NCBI GenBank assembly: GCA_009746045.1
Contig: RPFO01000078.1
Coordinates: 1,211,107 to 1,275,106, forward strand
Reading direction: 5' to 3'
DNA length: 64,000 bases
Source of the DNA: Mesostigma viride
Lineage: Eukaryota; Streptophyta; Mesostigmatophyceae; Mesostigmatales; Mesostigmataceae
Made by a program: the position numbers and the translations under genes. Of the stretch, positions 42,901 through 52,849 are shown one piece after another. The notes under the pieces were generated by a model that ran no database searches, was not told where the DNA came from, and saw nothing but the letters and a program-made list of their open reading frames with translations. Position 1 is the first letter of the stretch; every line of letters starts with the position of its first letter.

Positions 42901-45900
42901 GGGGAAGGGGGAAGGGGAAGGGGAAGGGGAAGGGGGAAGGGGAAGGGGGAAGGGGGAAGGGGGAAGGGGGAAGGGGGAAGGGGGAAGGGGGAAGGGGAAG
43001 GGGGAAGGGGAAGGGGGAAGGGGAAGGGGGAAGGGGAAGGGGGAAGGGAAGGGGAAGGGGGAAGGGGAAGGGGAAGGGGGAAGGGGGAAGGGGAAGGGGA
43101 AGGGGAAGGGGGAAGGGGAAGGGAAGGGGAAGGGGGAAGGGGGAGGGGGAAGGGGAAGGGGAAGGGGAAGGGGGAAGGGGGAAGGGGAAGGGGGAAGGGG
43201 GAAGGGGGAAGGGGGAAGGGGGAGAGGGTGAAAACAGATTTGGCGAAGGGGAGGGAAGAGAAGAACGGGTGGGGTGGGGTGGGGGGAGGAAGGGATTGCA
43301 GAGGATGGGCATGAGATAATGGGGAGGAGGGGGGAAGGGAGGGAGGGGCGTACAATAGGGAATAGGTGATACACAATATCAATAGGGAATAGGGGATACA
43401 CAGGAAGGACAGGGAAGGGCAGCCATGAAGCAGCCACAGGTTTGCTGTGACCATGCGTACGTCTGTGTGACGTCTACCAGTGGCGGCAAACGATGGAGCA
43501 TGGGCGTGGGTGTGATTGTCTCAAAGCATGGAAGAGCAAGTCACCGGGTGGAAGACCGCACCGCCCACCCCCTTATGGCAGACGGGGTAATGCATTTTCA
43601 CCCCTCATAGGGTGGAAGACTGGGTAGTTAGCGTCCCTCACCTCTCACCAGGTGGAAGACCGGGTAGTGCATGTCAACTGATGGAAAAACAAAAAGCCAC
43701 TTACCTGATGGGAAAACCGGGTCGTGTGTTTCGGCGTTCTCACATTAGCCCGTCGGAAGACCACTGCATTAGACGTTGAAAACCCCACGATCATAGAGGG
43801 GTGGCTGCCGTGCTGAGCTATGCCATCCATCAACTGATAGAAGGCCAGGCAAGGAGCCTCACCTGGTGGAAGACCAGGCAGTGCATGTCAACTGATAGAA
43901 GGCCAGGCCATGAGCCTCACCTGGTGGAAGACCGGGTAGTGCATGTCAAATGATACAAGGTCAGGCAACGAGCCTCACCTGGTGGAAGACCGGGTAGTGC
44001 ATGTCAACTGATACAAGGCCAGGCCATGAGCCTCACCTGGTGGAAGACCGGGTAGTGCGTCGCGTCGATGCTGTCACGGCGGTACACGTCGCCTGTGACC
44101 AGGAACCGGCGGTGGCCCTCACGCAGCTTCTCCGTCTGGTGCGCGCTCGTGTGGCAGCGCAGCACGGTGGCCGCGTCCACGTAGTAGGTGTCGTTGTAGC
44201 TGCGGCTCACGTGGTCGGGCGGGACCAGCACTTCGTCAAAGTTCTGTGCGCGGGGGGGGGGGGGGGAGAAGGGGGCACATAGGACAGATCAGCACCTCGT
44301 GCACCTTCTGTGTGTGGGGAGAGAGTTGGGTACAAGGGGTGCAAGAGGACGCACCAGCACCTCGTCGAAATTCTGGGGTGGACGTGCGCATGCGTGCAAG
44401 CGTGCGCGCACGTGTGTGTGTGTGTGTGTGCTGGTACATAAAGAAGGGGGGGGGGAGGGGGAAGAAGAGCAGCACCTCGTCAAAGTTGATTGCAAGTGTG
44501 GGGGGTTGGGGAGGTGAAAGGGGGGTAAGAGGAAGGACTAGCACCTCGTTAAAGCTCTGTGTGTCCATGGAGGGTGAATGTGGAGGGGACCGGGGGGGGG
44601 GGGGGGGAGGATGGAAAGAGGAGGGACCGGCAGCTGTCAACATTCTGTTGTTGTTGTTGTTGTTGTTGTTGTTGTGGTGGTGGTGGTGGTGGTGGTGGTG
44701 GTGGTGGTGGTGGTGGTGGTGGTGGTGGTGGTGGTGGTGGTGGTGGTGGTGGTGGTGGTGGTGGTGGTGGTGGTGGTGGTGGTGGTGGTGGTGGTGGTGG
44801 TGGTGGTGGTGGTGGTGGTGGTGGTGGTGGTGGTGGTGGGGCGGGCTGAAAGAAAGGGGGGAAGAGGGGAGAAGAGAAAGTGACTGGGGGGCGGGAGAGG
44901 GGGGGGCTGAAAAGGGGGAAACAAGCCCATGATTTCATGTGCGCGTAGGCAGGTGAAATGCTATACCTCATCTAAAGGCCTGGCAACTGGCAAGCAGCGA
45001 CATGCAGGTGACAACGTCGGCATGCGGAACCACACGCCATTTGTGGCAGTAGCGGCATTGATTGGCTGCCACCAAACTTCATGGCCAGGATCGCTGCCGT
45101 ACATACAAGGTCATCCTGGTTGCTCAGCCGATGCCTAGACCGTATATACAACCAATTAGAGCAGGTCGGTAGCTAGAAGGAGGTACACAGGCCAGCAGAG
45201 TGTCCCAGCACGAACAGGGTGGAGATCGTGACACCAAAAATGGAAAGATACTGAACAGCTTTGCCATCGCACAAGTCAAATAATAGCATGATAAATAGGC
45301 ATGAAATAACATTTTCCGTGGAATCAAAAGTCAGATATAAACAATTGGCTGTCTGTTGTGAGCATGCCCCGCACTTCTGAATCCATTATCAGAGTAGAGA
45401 CAAGAGTAGGCATCACAGCAGCCCACCAAACTAGCCATGGTAACGTATGCATACCGAGAATATGCATAGGCAACGCGTAGGCAACCGCTCAAGTTTCGAG
45501 CATGGTGTAAGGACACGCACCGCCTTGGCTGAGACAACCGGATGCAGGTTGTCGAACTTGACGAATCCAGGCAGGGTGGTGTCGAAGTAGCTGTAGATTG
45601 CATTCTTGAGGATGCCGAGAGGGAGGTCATTCTGGTTGTGGAGGTTGCGGCCGATTTTACTGAAGATGTTGTCCGTCACGTTGTTGTCCGGATCGTTCTC
45701 CCGCACAATTTCTGAAATCCACGAGGAGACGGACGCAGGAAACAAAAATGTGCAAGGCAAGCGCCCCTATAAATTGCGAGTTCAACCAAGGTACCAGTCC
45801 AGCTCCTAATAGCGTAGCATTGCAGGACATTCCGGTCGTCACTGACGAGATGGTCTAGCCGAAGTAAACGCCTGGCTGGTTGCAAGGGGCGGGGAAGCCC

Positions 45901-46273
45901 CTCACAGGTATTTCACAGTTCCCAATCATGAGGTCACCGCGCGCGCATGTAATGCATGCCTAGGAACAAAACCGAGTTTCAACGCACCATCACGTGACAA
46001 CCCTGTGGAGACCGCAATGGAGCAGACGGGGCGCCTCACATCCCTAACTAGCCGTGGAAGAGCACAGTCCTGACGCAACCTGCGTGAGTAAGCTACCCGT
46101 GACGTGATCGCGGACGCTGAGCTCTGCAGACCTCCCACCCTGTACACCGGCGGTCGTCGCAGCTCCTGCTTGCATGCAGCCGAGACGGTGCGCACGGCGG
46201 AGGCAGCCACCGCACGGATATGAACTGACCTTAAACAAGCATTTCCGTGCTGGGCAACGATGGTAGCCGACAT
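37096..46273 (-). CDS. FARS2: Organellar phenylalanyl-tRNA synthetase (monomeric, FDX-ACB type), 10 exons, 458 aa
   Basis: Minus-strand exons: 46273-45988, 45711-45521, 44243-44037, 41658-41541, 40612-40536, 39947-39768, 39171-39127, 38345-38241, 37952-37836 and 37146-37096. Phases agree throughout, including split codons between exons 1/2 and 4/5. It charges tRNA-Phe in mitochondria and/or plastids. Residues 1-95 are Arg/Ser/Ala-rich, a likely transit peptide. The class II core contains [22 protein letters not shown] (motif 2, about 208-218), [12 protein letters not shown] and [18 protein letters not shown] (motif 3, 324-341). Residues about 365-458 are the FDX-ACB anticodon-binding domain ([27 protein letters not shown]). 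Length matches the family. The ATG at 46273 is chosen because it opens the basic leader; the exon 1 donor (G/GTGCGT) is the least certain junction. Introns range from 276 to 2378 bp and are full of exon-edge echoes and microsatellites. Confidence 0.9.
38838..38990. repeat. 18-bp minisatellite, about 8 copies, in PheRS intron 7
   Basis: Units CACACGCACCTGTCTGCC repeat head to tail, with slightly longer (CTCCTGTCTGCC) variants at both ends. The period is a multiple of 3, which produces false open frames on both strands. Confidence 0.92.
39951..39981. repeat. (CA)n microsatellite forming the acceptor tract of PheRS exon 6
   Basis: On the minus strand the intron ends in a (TG)n run, then CAG at 39950-39948, immediately before exon 6 (starts 39947). 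The usual pyrimidine tract is replaced by alternating TG. Confidence 0.85.
41665..43228. repeat. 1.56-kb homopurine/homopyrimidine minisatellite abutting a splice acceptor
   Basis: On the plus strand the tract contains only G and A, as irregular GGGAAG, GGGGAAG and GGGGGAAG units. On the gene strand it is a pure CCCTTCCCC-type pyrimidine tract ending TTCTCCCTGGCCAG at PheRS exon 4 (41658). The long overlapping open frames on both strands here follow from its stop-free composition and are not genes. Confidence 0.97.
43600..44036. repeat. 58-bp tandem echo of the PheRS exon 3 end and donor
   Basis: The real border is CCTCAC|CTGGTGGAAGACCGGGTAGTGC at 44031. Near-exact copies start at 43857, 43915 and 43973, exactly 58 bp apart, and more diverged ones (GGTGGAAGACCGGG, GGTGGAAGACTGGG) continue back to about 43545. 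The intron-derived part of each unit reads ATGTCAACTGATA...CCAGGCCATGAG. Confidence 0.92.
44284..44640. repeat. Five degenerate echoes of the PheRS exon 3 start and acceptor
   Basis: The real border is AGCACTTCGTCAAAGTT|CTGTGCG at 44227-44250. Variants AGCACCTCGTGCACCTTCTG, AGCACCTCGTCGAAATTCTG, AGCACCTCGTCAAAGTTGA, AGCACCTCGTTAAAGCTCTG and GGCAGCTGTCAACATTCTG occur near 44290, 44358, 44471, 44540 and 44629, each followed by G-rich spacer. Confidence 0.85.
44647..44839. repeat. (GTT)n-(GGT)n compound microsatellite
   Basis: About ten GTT then about fifty-four GGT units, in PheRS intron 2. It produces long homopolymeric open frames with no biological meaning. Confidence 0.96.
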
Positions 46274-47386
46274 TTTTTTCAACAAGCAGGCGCGGCCTGC
46301 CTCGCAAGCTAGTCTGGCTCGCCCTGCCAATTTGTTAGCTCATAGCTGTTATGGTTTTTTGTTATCGAGAGTGGATGGCTTTGCCCGTGACGTGTCCACC
46401 ACCACGTTGCCCCGCACATACCTAGGCCGGCCGCGGCTGTTATAATTACAATCGGTTGACGGTCAAGGTTGTAGCCGCGCAGCCGTGCACGCTGCAAGCA
46501 GCAGTCGGCCAGAGCCTGAGATGACTGAGGCCTCTCCCGCTCAGTCGGTCCCAGGTCGTGACATCCGGGAGCATTACGTCATCAATGGTATCCAGATTTC
46601 AACCCGGCAAGCAAAATATGCCCGTGGTGCTGTGGATCAACTTTTCCACTTTTCCCGAGATCTCTGTCACGCGGCTTGAAGATGGAGAGCCAAGGATCTA
46701 CAGTTTCCGTGTGGATAGTACGAAGCACTCAAGGTGAGGTACACGTCACACCGGGACGGATGCAAGACATGGCCCGTTTGTTCGTTTGGTCCATCGCTTT
46801 TCCCCGCAAAAGTGCGAAAAAGTATCCAAACTGCCAGGTGGCCCGTCCTGGGCGTCCATTGTTGGCTGTCCACGTTGGCCGTGCTCGGCCGACAAACCGT
46901 GTGCAAGTGGGAACTTGGGAACTCCCCATCAGACGTGAGAGTCCTGAGGACCTTTCTGTGCTTCCATGATATTCGAAGCCCCTTCTGGTGGCTGCACTTC
47001 AATAACTAGTGCCGCAAAGGCTCTTTTTGTTCGCGCAAGTCGGGTACGCTTATGTAAACTCTGCATTGTTATGCCATGTCAGGGGATAAATCGAGGATGG
47101 TGGACATTAGGAACCGCCTGCTAGTAGGGAAGGGACGATCTGCGCAATTAGTGCCGTTTTGGTTGCAGACGGGTATTGGATTCACCGTGCGGCATGCTAG
47201 GGAATTTGCCGCCTGTAATTAGGGGCGAACACTGTCTAAGGTGTTATAGTTTTGTTTCTGCAATAGTGAGCATGAATTGCGATGGGAAGGCGAACGCAGT
47301 GCGAGTGGCATTGTGGAGGTCTCACTTTTAACTTTGTCTACTATCCTTTCCCTCATTAGTCCCCACTCGTCCGGATAACGGCTGCC
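46274..47386. other. Divergent intergenic region with one candidate exon
   Basis: Lies between PheRS (minus) and the carrier (plus). A plus-strand frame at 46619-46735 begins with ATG and reads INFSTFPEISVTRLEDGEPR then IYSFRVDSTKHS, ending at a strong donor (CACTCAAG/GTGAGG). It looks more coding-like than its surroundings, but I found no following exon and no family, so it is only noted. Confidence 0.3.
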
Positions 47387-50300
47387 ATGGGCAGCACCGG
47401 CAGAGTTACGGCGGGTGCTGCCAGGCATTCTTGTGACGACGACCCGTGCGCGCACCACGCGCACGTGTCCATCGTCGACGACGCGGACCCAGCTCCTCCT
47501 GCCGTCATCCATGACAAGCACCATGGAGCCGCCGTGTCGCTTATGTCAGGCCTCATGGCTGGCATTGCGAGTAGGACAGTCGTCGCGCCGCTGGAGCGGC
47601 TCAAGCTGGAGCTCCTGCTGAATCCGGTCACCCTGCCGTCCTCCTCCCCCGTGGTAGCCTCGCGTTCCAGCAGTCTTGGTAGCAGCGTGTTGACCTCGTT
47701 TCCGCGACTGACCACGCTGGTTCGGGACCTGGTGGAAGCGGAAGGCATCGGGGGGTTGTGGAAAGGGCTTGGCCTGACCATAATGCGAACAGGTTAGTTT
47801 CATAGGGAAAATGTCACAGACAACTCTCTGTGCGTGTGTGAGCACAGTCTAACAGGCGGTTGTGATTTCTTGCCGGAGTGGCTAGGATCCAAGTGCTTGC
47901 CCCCTGGGCGTGCTGTTAGAGACGTGGGTGTTTCCCCCCTTGGGTGCACATCCAATAGGCGCCAACGAACAGGGGGTTGGCCGGCCCTAGAACTACGACG
48001 TCATGCTTGTGGCAGTTGGCTCGGGTCCCATGGCTTCCTTACAACAGTAACGGGACCCAATGTGATACCGTATTATTATAACGATACAGTATATATTATT
48101 GTAACGATACGGCTCCCCCAGGAAATGGCGAGGTGTTTGGGGGGGTGGGGGTGGGGTGGGGAGGAGATCTTTAGTTCAGGAGGCAGGCACGCTGGTGTTA
48201 GGAGCAGATTTTTGGGCGTGCGCTCTTGTGGCACGACATTGTATGCATGTTGTATTGTTCCTTGTCGCATGGTCCCCCAAGGAATGGTTGCGTGAGGCAT
48301 GCTCCAGTGGCATGGGGATCATGACGAGTTTCCTGAGGCAGGTGTTTCGTGCCATGGGTGCCTCCGTTCTGTAGAGAGTTACGCTCTACGCATGCCCACA
48401 GCCGTGCTCACAAAGTGTGCGGGCGTTGCAGGGTCTCCCCGTGTGTGCCACCATTTCTGTAGCTCCCATGATAGCCATCATCACTTGCATGAGAGAATGT
48501 GCGGGAAGTCAGCAGGAAGGCGGGATGAAGGATGAACTTATCGGGTTGTTGTCTGTGCCGCCTGATTCAGGCACCAGCTGTTCTCTGGTGGCTGGGACAT
48601 GTCTGGAAGTGGTCGCGTGGCAAGCTGTTCTTTGACTTGTGCACTTGTTCCATGGGCCTTTGTGAGGGGATGGTGTGGTCTGGGATGTTTTGATGTCTAG
48701 AAACTGTGTTAAAATAAAAATAAATTTTCTTTCGTGCCCTGCGTTTGTTGCTAGTGGCAGCATGATGTCACACTAGCCCTGGCACGACCCCTCCTAGTCC
48801 CCCAACCCCTGCACACCCCCTTTCCTCCCTCTCTGTGCCTCCCCCCCCCATCCTCGTCTTCCCCTTCTCCATGAGCCACCCGTTCGACCTTTCTGACCTT
48901 TGTCTATCTATTGTTGTCATTCAGCATGCACGGTTTTGGCTTCACTGTGTGTGTGTGTGTCTTTCCTCTTTGTTCTTCCTCCACTGCTCCCCTTCCTGTG
49001 CTCGACCATGCCCACCATTCGCGCACACCCCGCCCTCCAATCCCTGGGATCCCGGGTCCTTCGTTTTCAAAAGCAATTCTTTTTCTCGCCCCCCCTTGCT
49101 CCTGGCTCCACATTTGTCGGCGCAGCCCCCTTCAAGGCGGTCAACTTCTACGCGTTCGACACGGTGCACATGCTCCTCAACAAGGCCGCGTTGGCACAAG
49201 CGCAGCTGGAACTCGAGGGTGGGGGCAGGGAGGTCCGGGTGAACCCCCTCTCCTTGCTCCCTTTCAACAACAAAAGAAAGGCGTCCTCCTCCAGGTCATC
49301 CAGTGCCGCTAGAAGAGGCGCTTCATCGCAAGACGGCGCCGATGCGGGTAACCTGGGGGCATTGGCCACGAGCCTATCTGACAAGGAAACAGACCATAGT
49401 AGCGGCGCAGGGGGGAAGGTCATCGGGGCGGCCACAGGAAATCAGCAGCCCTTGGCGGCACTCTCGGTGGAACAGCGGGCGGTGAACCAGTTCCTCGCGG
49501 GCGCGGTTGCTGGCATGGTGGCCAGCCTCCTGTGCTTCCCCCTGGACACTATCCGCACGCGCATGATGGCCAAGGGGGGGGCAGCGCTGTACCGTAACCC
49601 CGTCCACTGCGCCGCGCGCATGGTCGCCGAGGAAGGCGTGGGGTCACTATACCGCGGCGTGCTGCCCTCGGTGGTCGCTATGATGCCCTCGGGGGCGATA
49701 TTCTACGGCGTGTATGGAGTGCTCAAGGACGCCCAGCTGCGGCGACAGCATGCCGACATGGTGGCAAAGCAGCAGCGGGGCAGGGAGGGGGCGGCGGCTA
49801 GAAATGCTATAGGCGCGGCGGACCCTCCGGCTGCTCTGGGCAATTCTTCAGCGCAGCCATCAACGGCCGCGCTGGGATCCTCTGCGGCCACCTCATCATC
49901 AGGGGATGACAGAAGTGGGGACGCGGAGCGCTCCAAGAACGGCCTATCGTTTTGGGAGGATGAGGACGATGTGTTCGGCGTCGAGGTCCCCTTTCCTAAC
50001 GAGGCCTCCCCACGTATGGAAGCCCGGCTGGGAGATGCTACCGCCACGCGGGAGGGTCCACGGGGGCGCAAGCAACGGGGCCGGCACCGGGGGGAGGGCG
50101 CCAGGGTCCCGCTGCTGGCGTACACGGGGGGGGGGCGGCCGGAGGGTCTATCGGTGTACCGGGCCAGGGAGGATGCCGATGGGGGGGCACACGGTGCGAT
50201 GCAAGACGAGTTGCGGCGGTCACGGGCGGACCTGTTGGATGCGTTGGAGGGCGCGGAGGGGAGCGAACGGGCGGGTGAGGGTGTGGCGATGGAGACAGGG

Positions 50301-51029
50301 GCGGCCAGGACAAAGGCGCGGGAAGGTGCAGCTCGGTCCAGGGGCTCGTGTTCAGTTTCCTTTTCAATGGAAGCTTCTGCGGAATCTGGCACGTCGCCAC
50401 CGTCAGCATCAGCGTCAGCGTCAGAATTACCGTCAGCGTTGTCCAATCAAGATGATCGACCAGGGAATGCCCCCGGGTCTGGGAATGTGTCTTCGGGCAA
50501 GTCTTCTGGGGATGTATCTGGAAACGCCTCTGGGGCCGGTAGCGCGCCCCATCCTCAGCTCTCGGTGGCCCACACGCTGCTCTTTGGGGCGACAGCTGGC
50601 GCGTCTGCAGAGTTTGTCTGCTACCCGATGGAGGTCGTTCGGCGGGAGATGCAGCTGCAAGGGTACTCGCGCGCGGGGCTGGAGATGGGACAACACGCGA
50701 CCGCGAGGATGGCCCGCGCGGCCGCGACGAAATTTACCGGGGCGGCGGCAGCGGTGGGGCATGGGGAGGCGGGGGCCATGGCCGTGAAGCACTTGAGCGC
50801 GGTGGGTGTGGCCAGGGAGTTGGTGATACGCGGCGGCGTCCCTGCGCTGTACGCGGGCGTGCTGCCTAGCCTGTTGCAGGTGCTGCCCAGCGCGGCCGTG
50901 AGCTATTTCGTGTACGAGACAATGAAGAAGGTGTTGAGTGAGCAGGCGGGAAAGGGCGGGCCGGGGGCAGGGGAGCAGGGGGGGAAGCCGGCTGGTGGGA
51001 AGGAGGGGATGGAGGGGGGGAACAGCTGA
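47387..51029 (+). CDS. Mitochondrial carrier (SLC25) family protein, BTL-like, 2 exons, 769 aa
   Basis: Exons 47387-47792 and 49126-51029; the split Ala codon (G|CC) rebuilds IMRTAPFKAVNFYAFD across a 1333-bp intron. Three carrier signatures are present: APLERLKLEL (residue about 67), FPLDTIRTRM (about 272) and YPMEVVRREM (about 635), each followed by its second-helix block (EGIGGLWKGL, EGVGSLYRGVLPS, GGVPALYAGVLPS). These define the tripartite six-helix transporter of the inner mitochondrial (or plastid) membrane. The pattern is closest to what I know of plant BTL/ADNT-type nucleotide carriers, but the substrate is not readable from the sequence. It is more than twice the usual 300-350 residues: a Ser-rich insertion of about 70 residues precedes repeat 2, and about 275 low-complexity Gly/Ser/Arg/Glu residues separate repeats 2 and 3. 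The ATG at 47387 follows GGCTGCC. Confidence 0.87.
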
Positions 51030-51589
51030 CAGGTTTGGAGCGGATTGATGGTGGTCATTCAGTGGAATTTTGAATAGATTCATTGACTTATAATATACCA
51101 TTACCCTGAGACATGACGGCCAGTGAGATGTGTACTGAGGGAAATTGCACCCAGGATTGGCCTGATGGCGTCTTGGATGCTGAAACCATTTTTTAATCGT
51201 GTGACGAGGTATTGGCTTGGGATGATGGAATACTACTAGAGGACATTAGGAGCGAGAAAGGGCTTGCATGGGGCAATATTCTTGTAAATAATCATTATTA
51301 AGTGAGACAACTTTTCCTGGACGCATGGCGATCCAAATAACTTATTAGGCAGCCTGTTTGGGCTAAACTAATGCCGCTGCATCATAAATTGAGTGAGACA
51401 ACTACTATGTATAGCCACAGCGGGCCTGCGACGTCGTCCGCCCCGCCCACTTGTCCAACGTCGCCTGCCCCGGGGCACACCCGGTGTAACCAATGTTGTC
51501 AGTCCCAGTGTCTTCCCTGCATGCTTGCGTTCATGAAAAACAGCAAAAGATCGACGTACATGGGCATACTGTCCCCCACCAGCCATAAT
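51030..51589. other. 3' flank of the carrier gene, no other gene seen
   Basis: AT-balanced sequence without repeats of the families listed. It presumably includes the carrier 3' UTR. Confidence 0.5.
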
Positions 51590-52745
51590 CTCAATGCACA
51601 ATTAAGGCTTCACATTTCCATCACCATTCATATTCATCATCCTGAACAACTCGAACACGCGGACAAGATAACGGCAGGCTTGAGCTACCATGGTCCGGAT
51701 TCTCCCGATTTCTGGCCTGCGCTGGTTGTCTCCTTGATACTACACTGTGCCGACTGTCCAGATGGGTCTGCACGAGAGCTTGAACGATCAGGGGCGGGCT
51801 TGGCTTCACTCCGTTTCCCTTGAGGGGAGTGTGGGGTCCGCCTCGATCCTGCGCGCCCTGGAGCCCGTGAACCCTCTGTTCACGCTGGGTCCGGCCCTTC
51901 ACGCCATCGCCATCCGCCACCAGCTGTTTGCCCTGCAACCTCTCATCACGGCGGGGACGGACTGCGGCAGCTGCGGGCTTGCTCTTGATACTACTGGTCG
52001 ACGCACTACATTGCGTGCATATGGGTGGCCAGCCGAAACCAGAACTGGTTCCTCTATATTCTGATTCCTCTATATCTCCATACCGCTCTCCTCCGGGTGG
52101 TGTTTGGGCACCTTGGTTCGGTCGGTCTATATAACCCACTTCATCAAGTGTGAGGACGTGGATGGGGCCGCCCTCTATTCCCCCAACCACCGGCCCGACA
52201 TTACCGTGCTGGACTACGATGGGGTTGCCATTTGCTCATTGATGTCTCCGTGGCTTGGCCGCTCTCCGGTCACCGCATCCTCCGGGCGGCTGTTGAGGCT
52301 GGCGCCGCTGCCGCTGTGGCCGAGTGCGACAAGTTTGCCTCCTACAGCAAGGTGGGGGTCTGACACCCCCTTTGGTCACAGGTCTCCACCGGCCGGGTCA
52401 TCCCCTTTGTCCTTGAGGAGTTCGGGGATGCGGGCAGGAGTTTTTTCATGCACGAGTGCTGTCAGCGGCAGGAAGATGTACTGCCTCGACCTCGAGGGTT
52501 GACCAGACTGCCCCGTGGTCTGCCCGGACATGGTTTTCGTATTGGCGGCAGCGCCTGTCCATCGATCGCCCGCCCTCACTCGCACCGTGGCTGATGTGTT
52601 GCATGATCCGCCGCGTCCGGGCGGATCCTTGTCGCAACCCAGGCGGTGTAGGTCACTTCCCCGGCCTGGTGGGCTGGCGCAGCGGTCGGTTGCGGTGTGT
52701 CGTAGTTTTGTGTTGTAGTTAGTTGTACCTTGTGCTGCCAGGTTT
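51590..52745 (+). mobile_element. LINE ORF2 C-terminal fragment (zinc-knuckle region) preceded by a short dispersed repeat
   Basis: 51590-51740 is the short dispersed repeat. From about 51760 the plus strand reads GLHESLNDQGRAWLHS, ILRALEPVNPLFTLGPALHA, TAGTDCGSCG (start of a C-C-H-C knuckle). Then, after frame changes, RPDITVLDYDG at about 52172-52205, a LLIDVSVAWPL block, AECDKFASYSKVG, and VIPFVLEEFGDAG at about 52395-52435, the usual order at the end of L1/R2-like ORF2 proteins. Multiple stops; inactive. Confidence 0.68.
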
Positions 52746-52779
52746 GATCCTTGTATGCCCGTGTCAGATTATTATTAGT

Positions 52780-52786
52780 AGTAGTA

Positions 52787-52820
<34 letters not shown>

Positions 52821-52832
52821 CATCATTATTAT
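52780..52832. repeat. Interrupted (ATT)n at the end of the LINE fragment
   Basis: About 50 bp of ATT/ATC units directly after the ORF2 fragment and before the next ORF1. It may be that element's terminal microsatellite. Confidence 0.8.
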
Positions 52833-52849
52833 CCTTTGTATCATCCTTG

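Noticed and set aside
41284-43454. Six ORFs of 550-680 codons on both strands (Gly/Lys/Arg/Glu or Pro/Phe/Ser repeats)
   Set aside because: All arise from the stop-free homopurine repeat in PheRS intron 3. Open in every frame by composition.
44549-44971. Poly-Val/Trp/Gly or Pro/Thr ORFs
   Set aside because: Translations of the (GTT)n/(GGT)n microsatellite.
49703-50446. Long antisense ORF within carrier exon 2
   Set aside because: Shadow of the low-complexity loop coding sequence; no domain.
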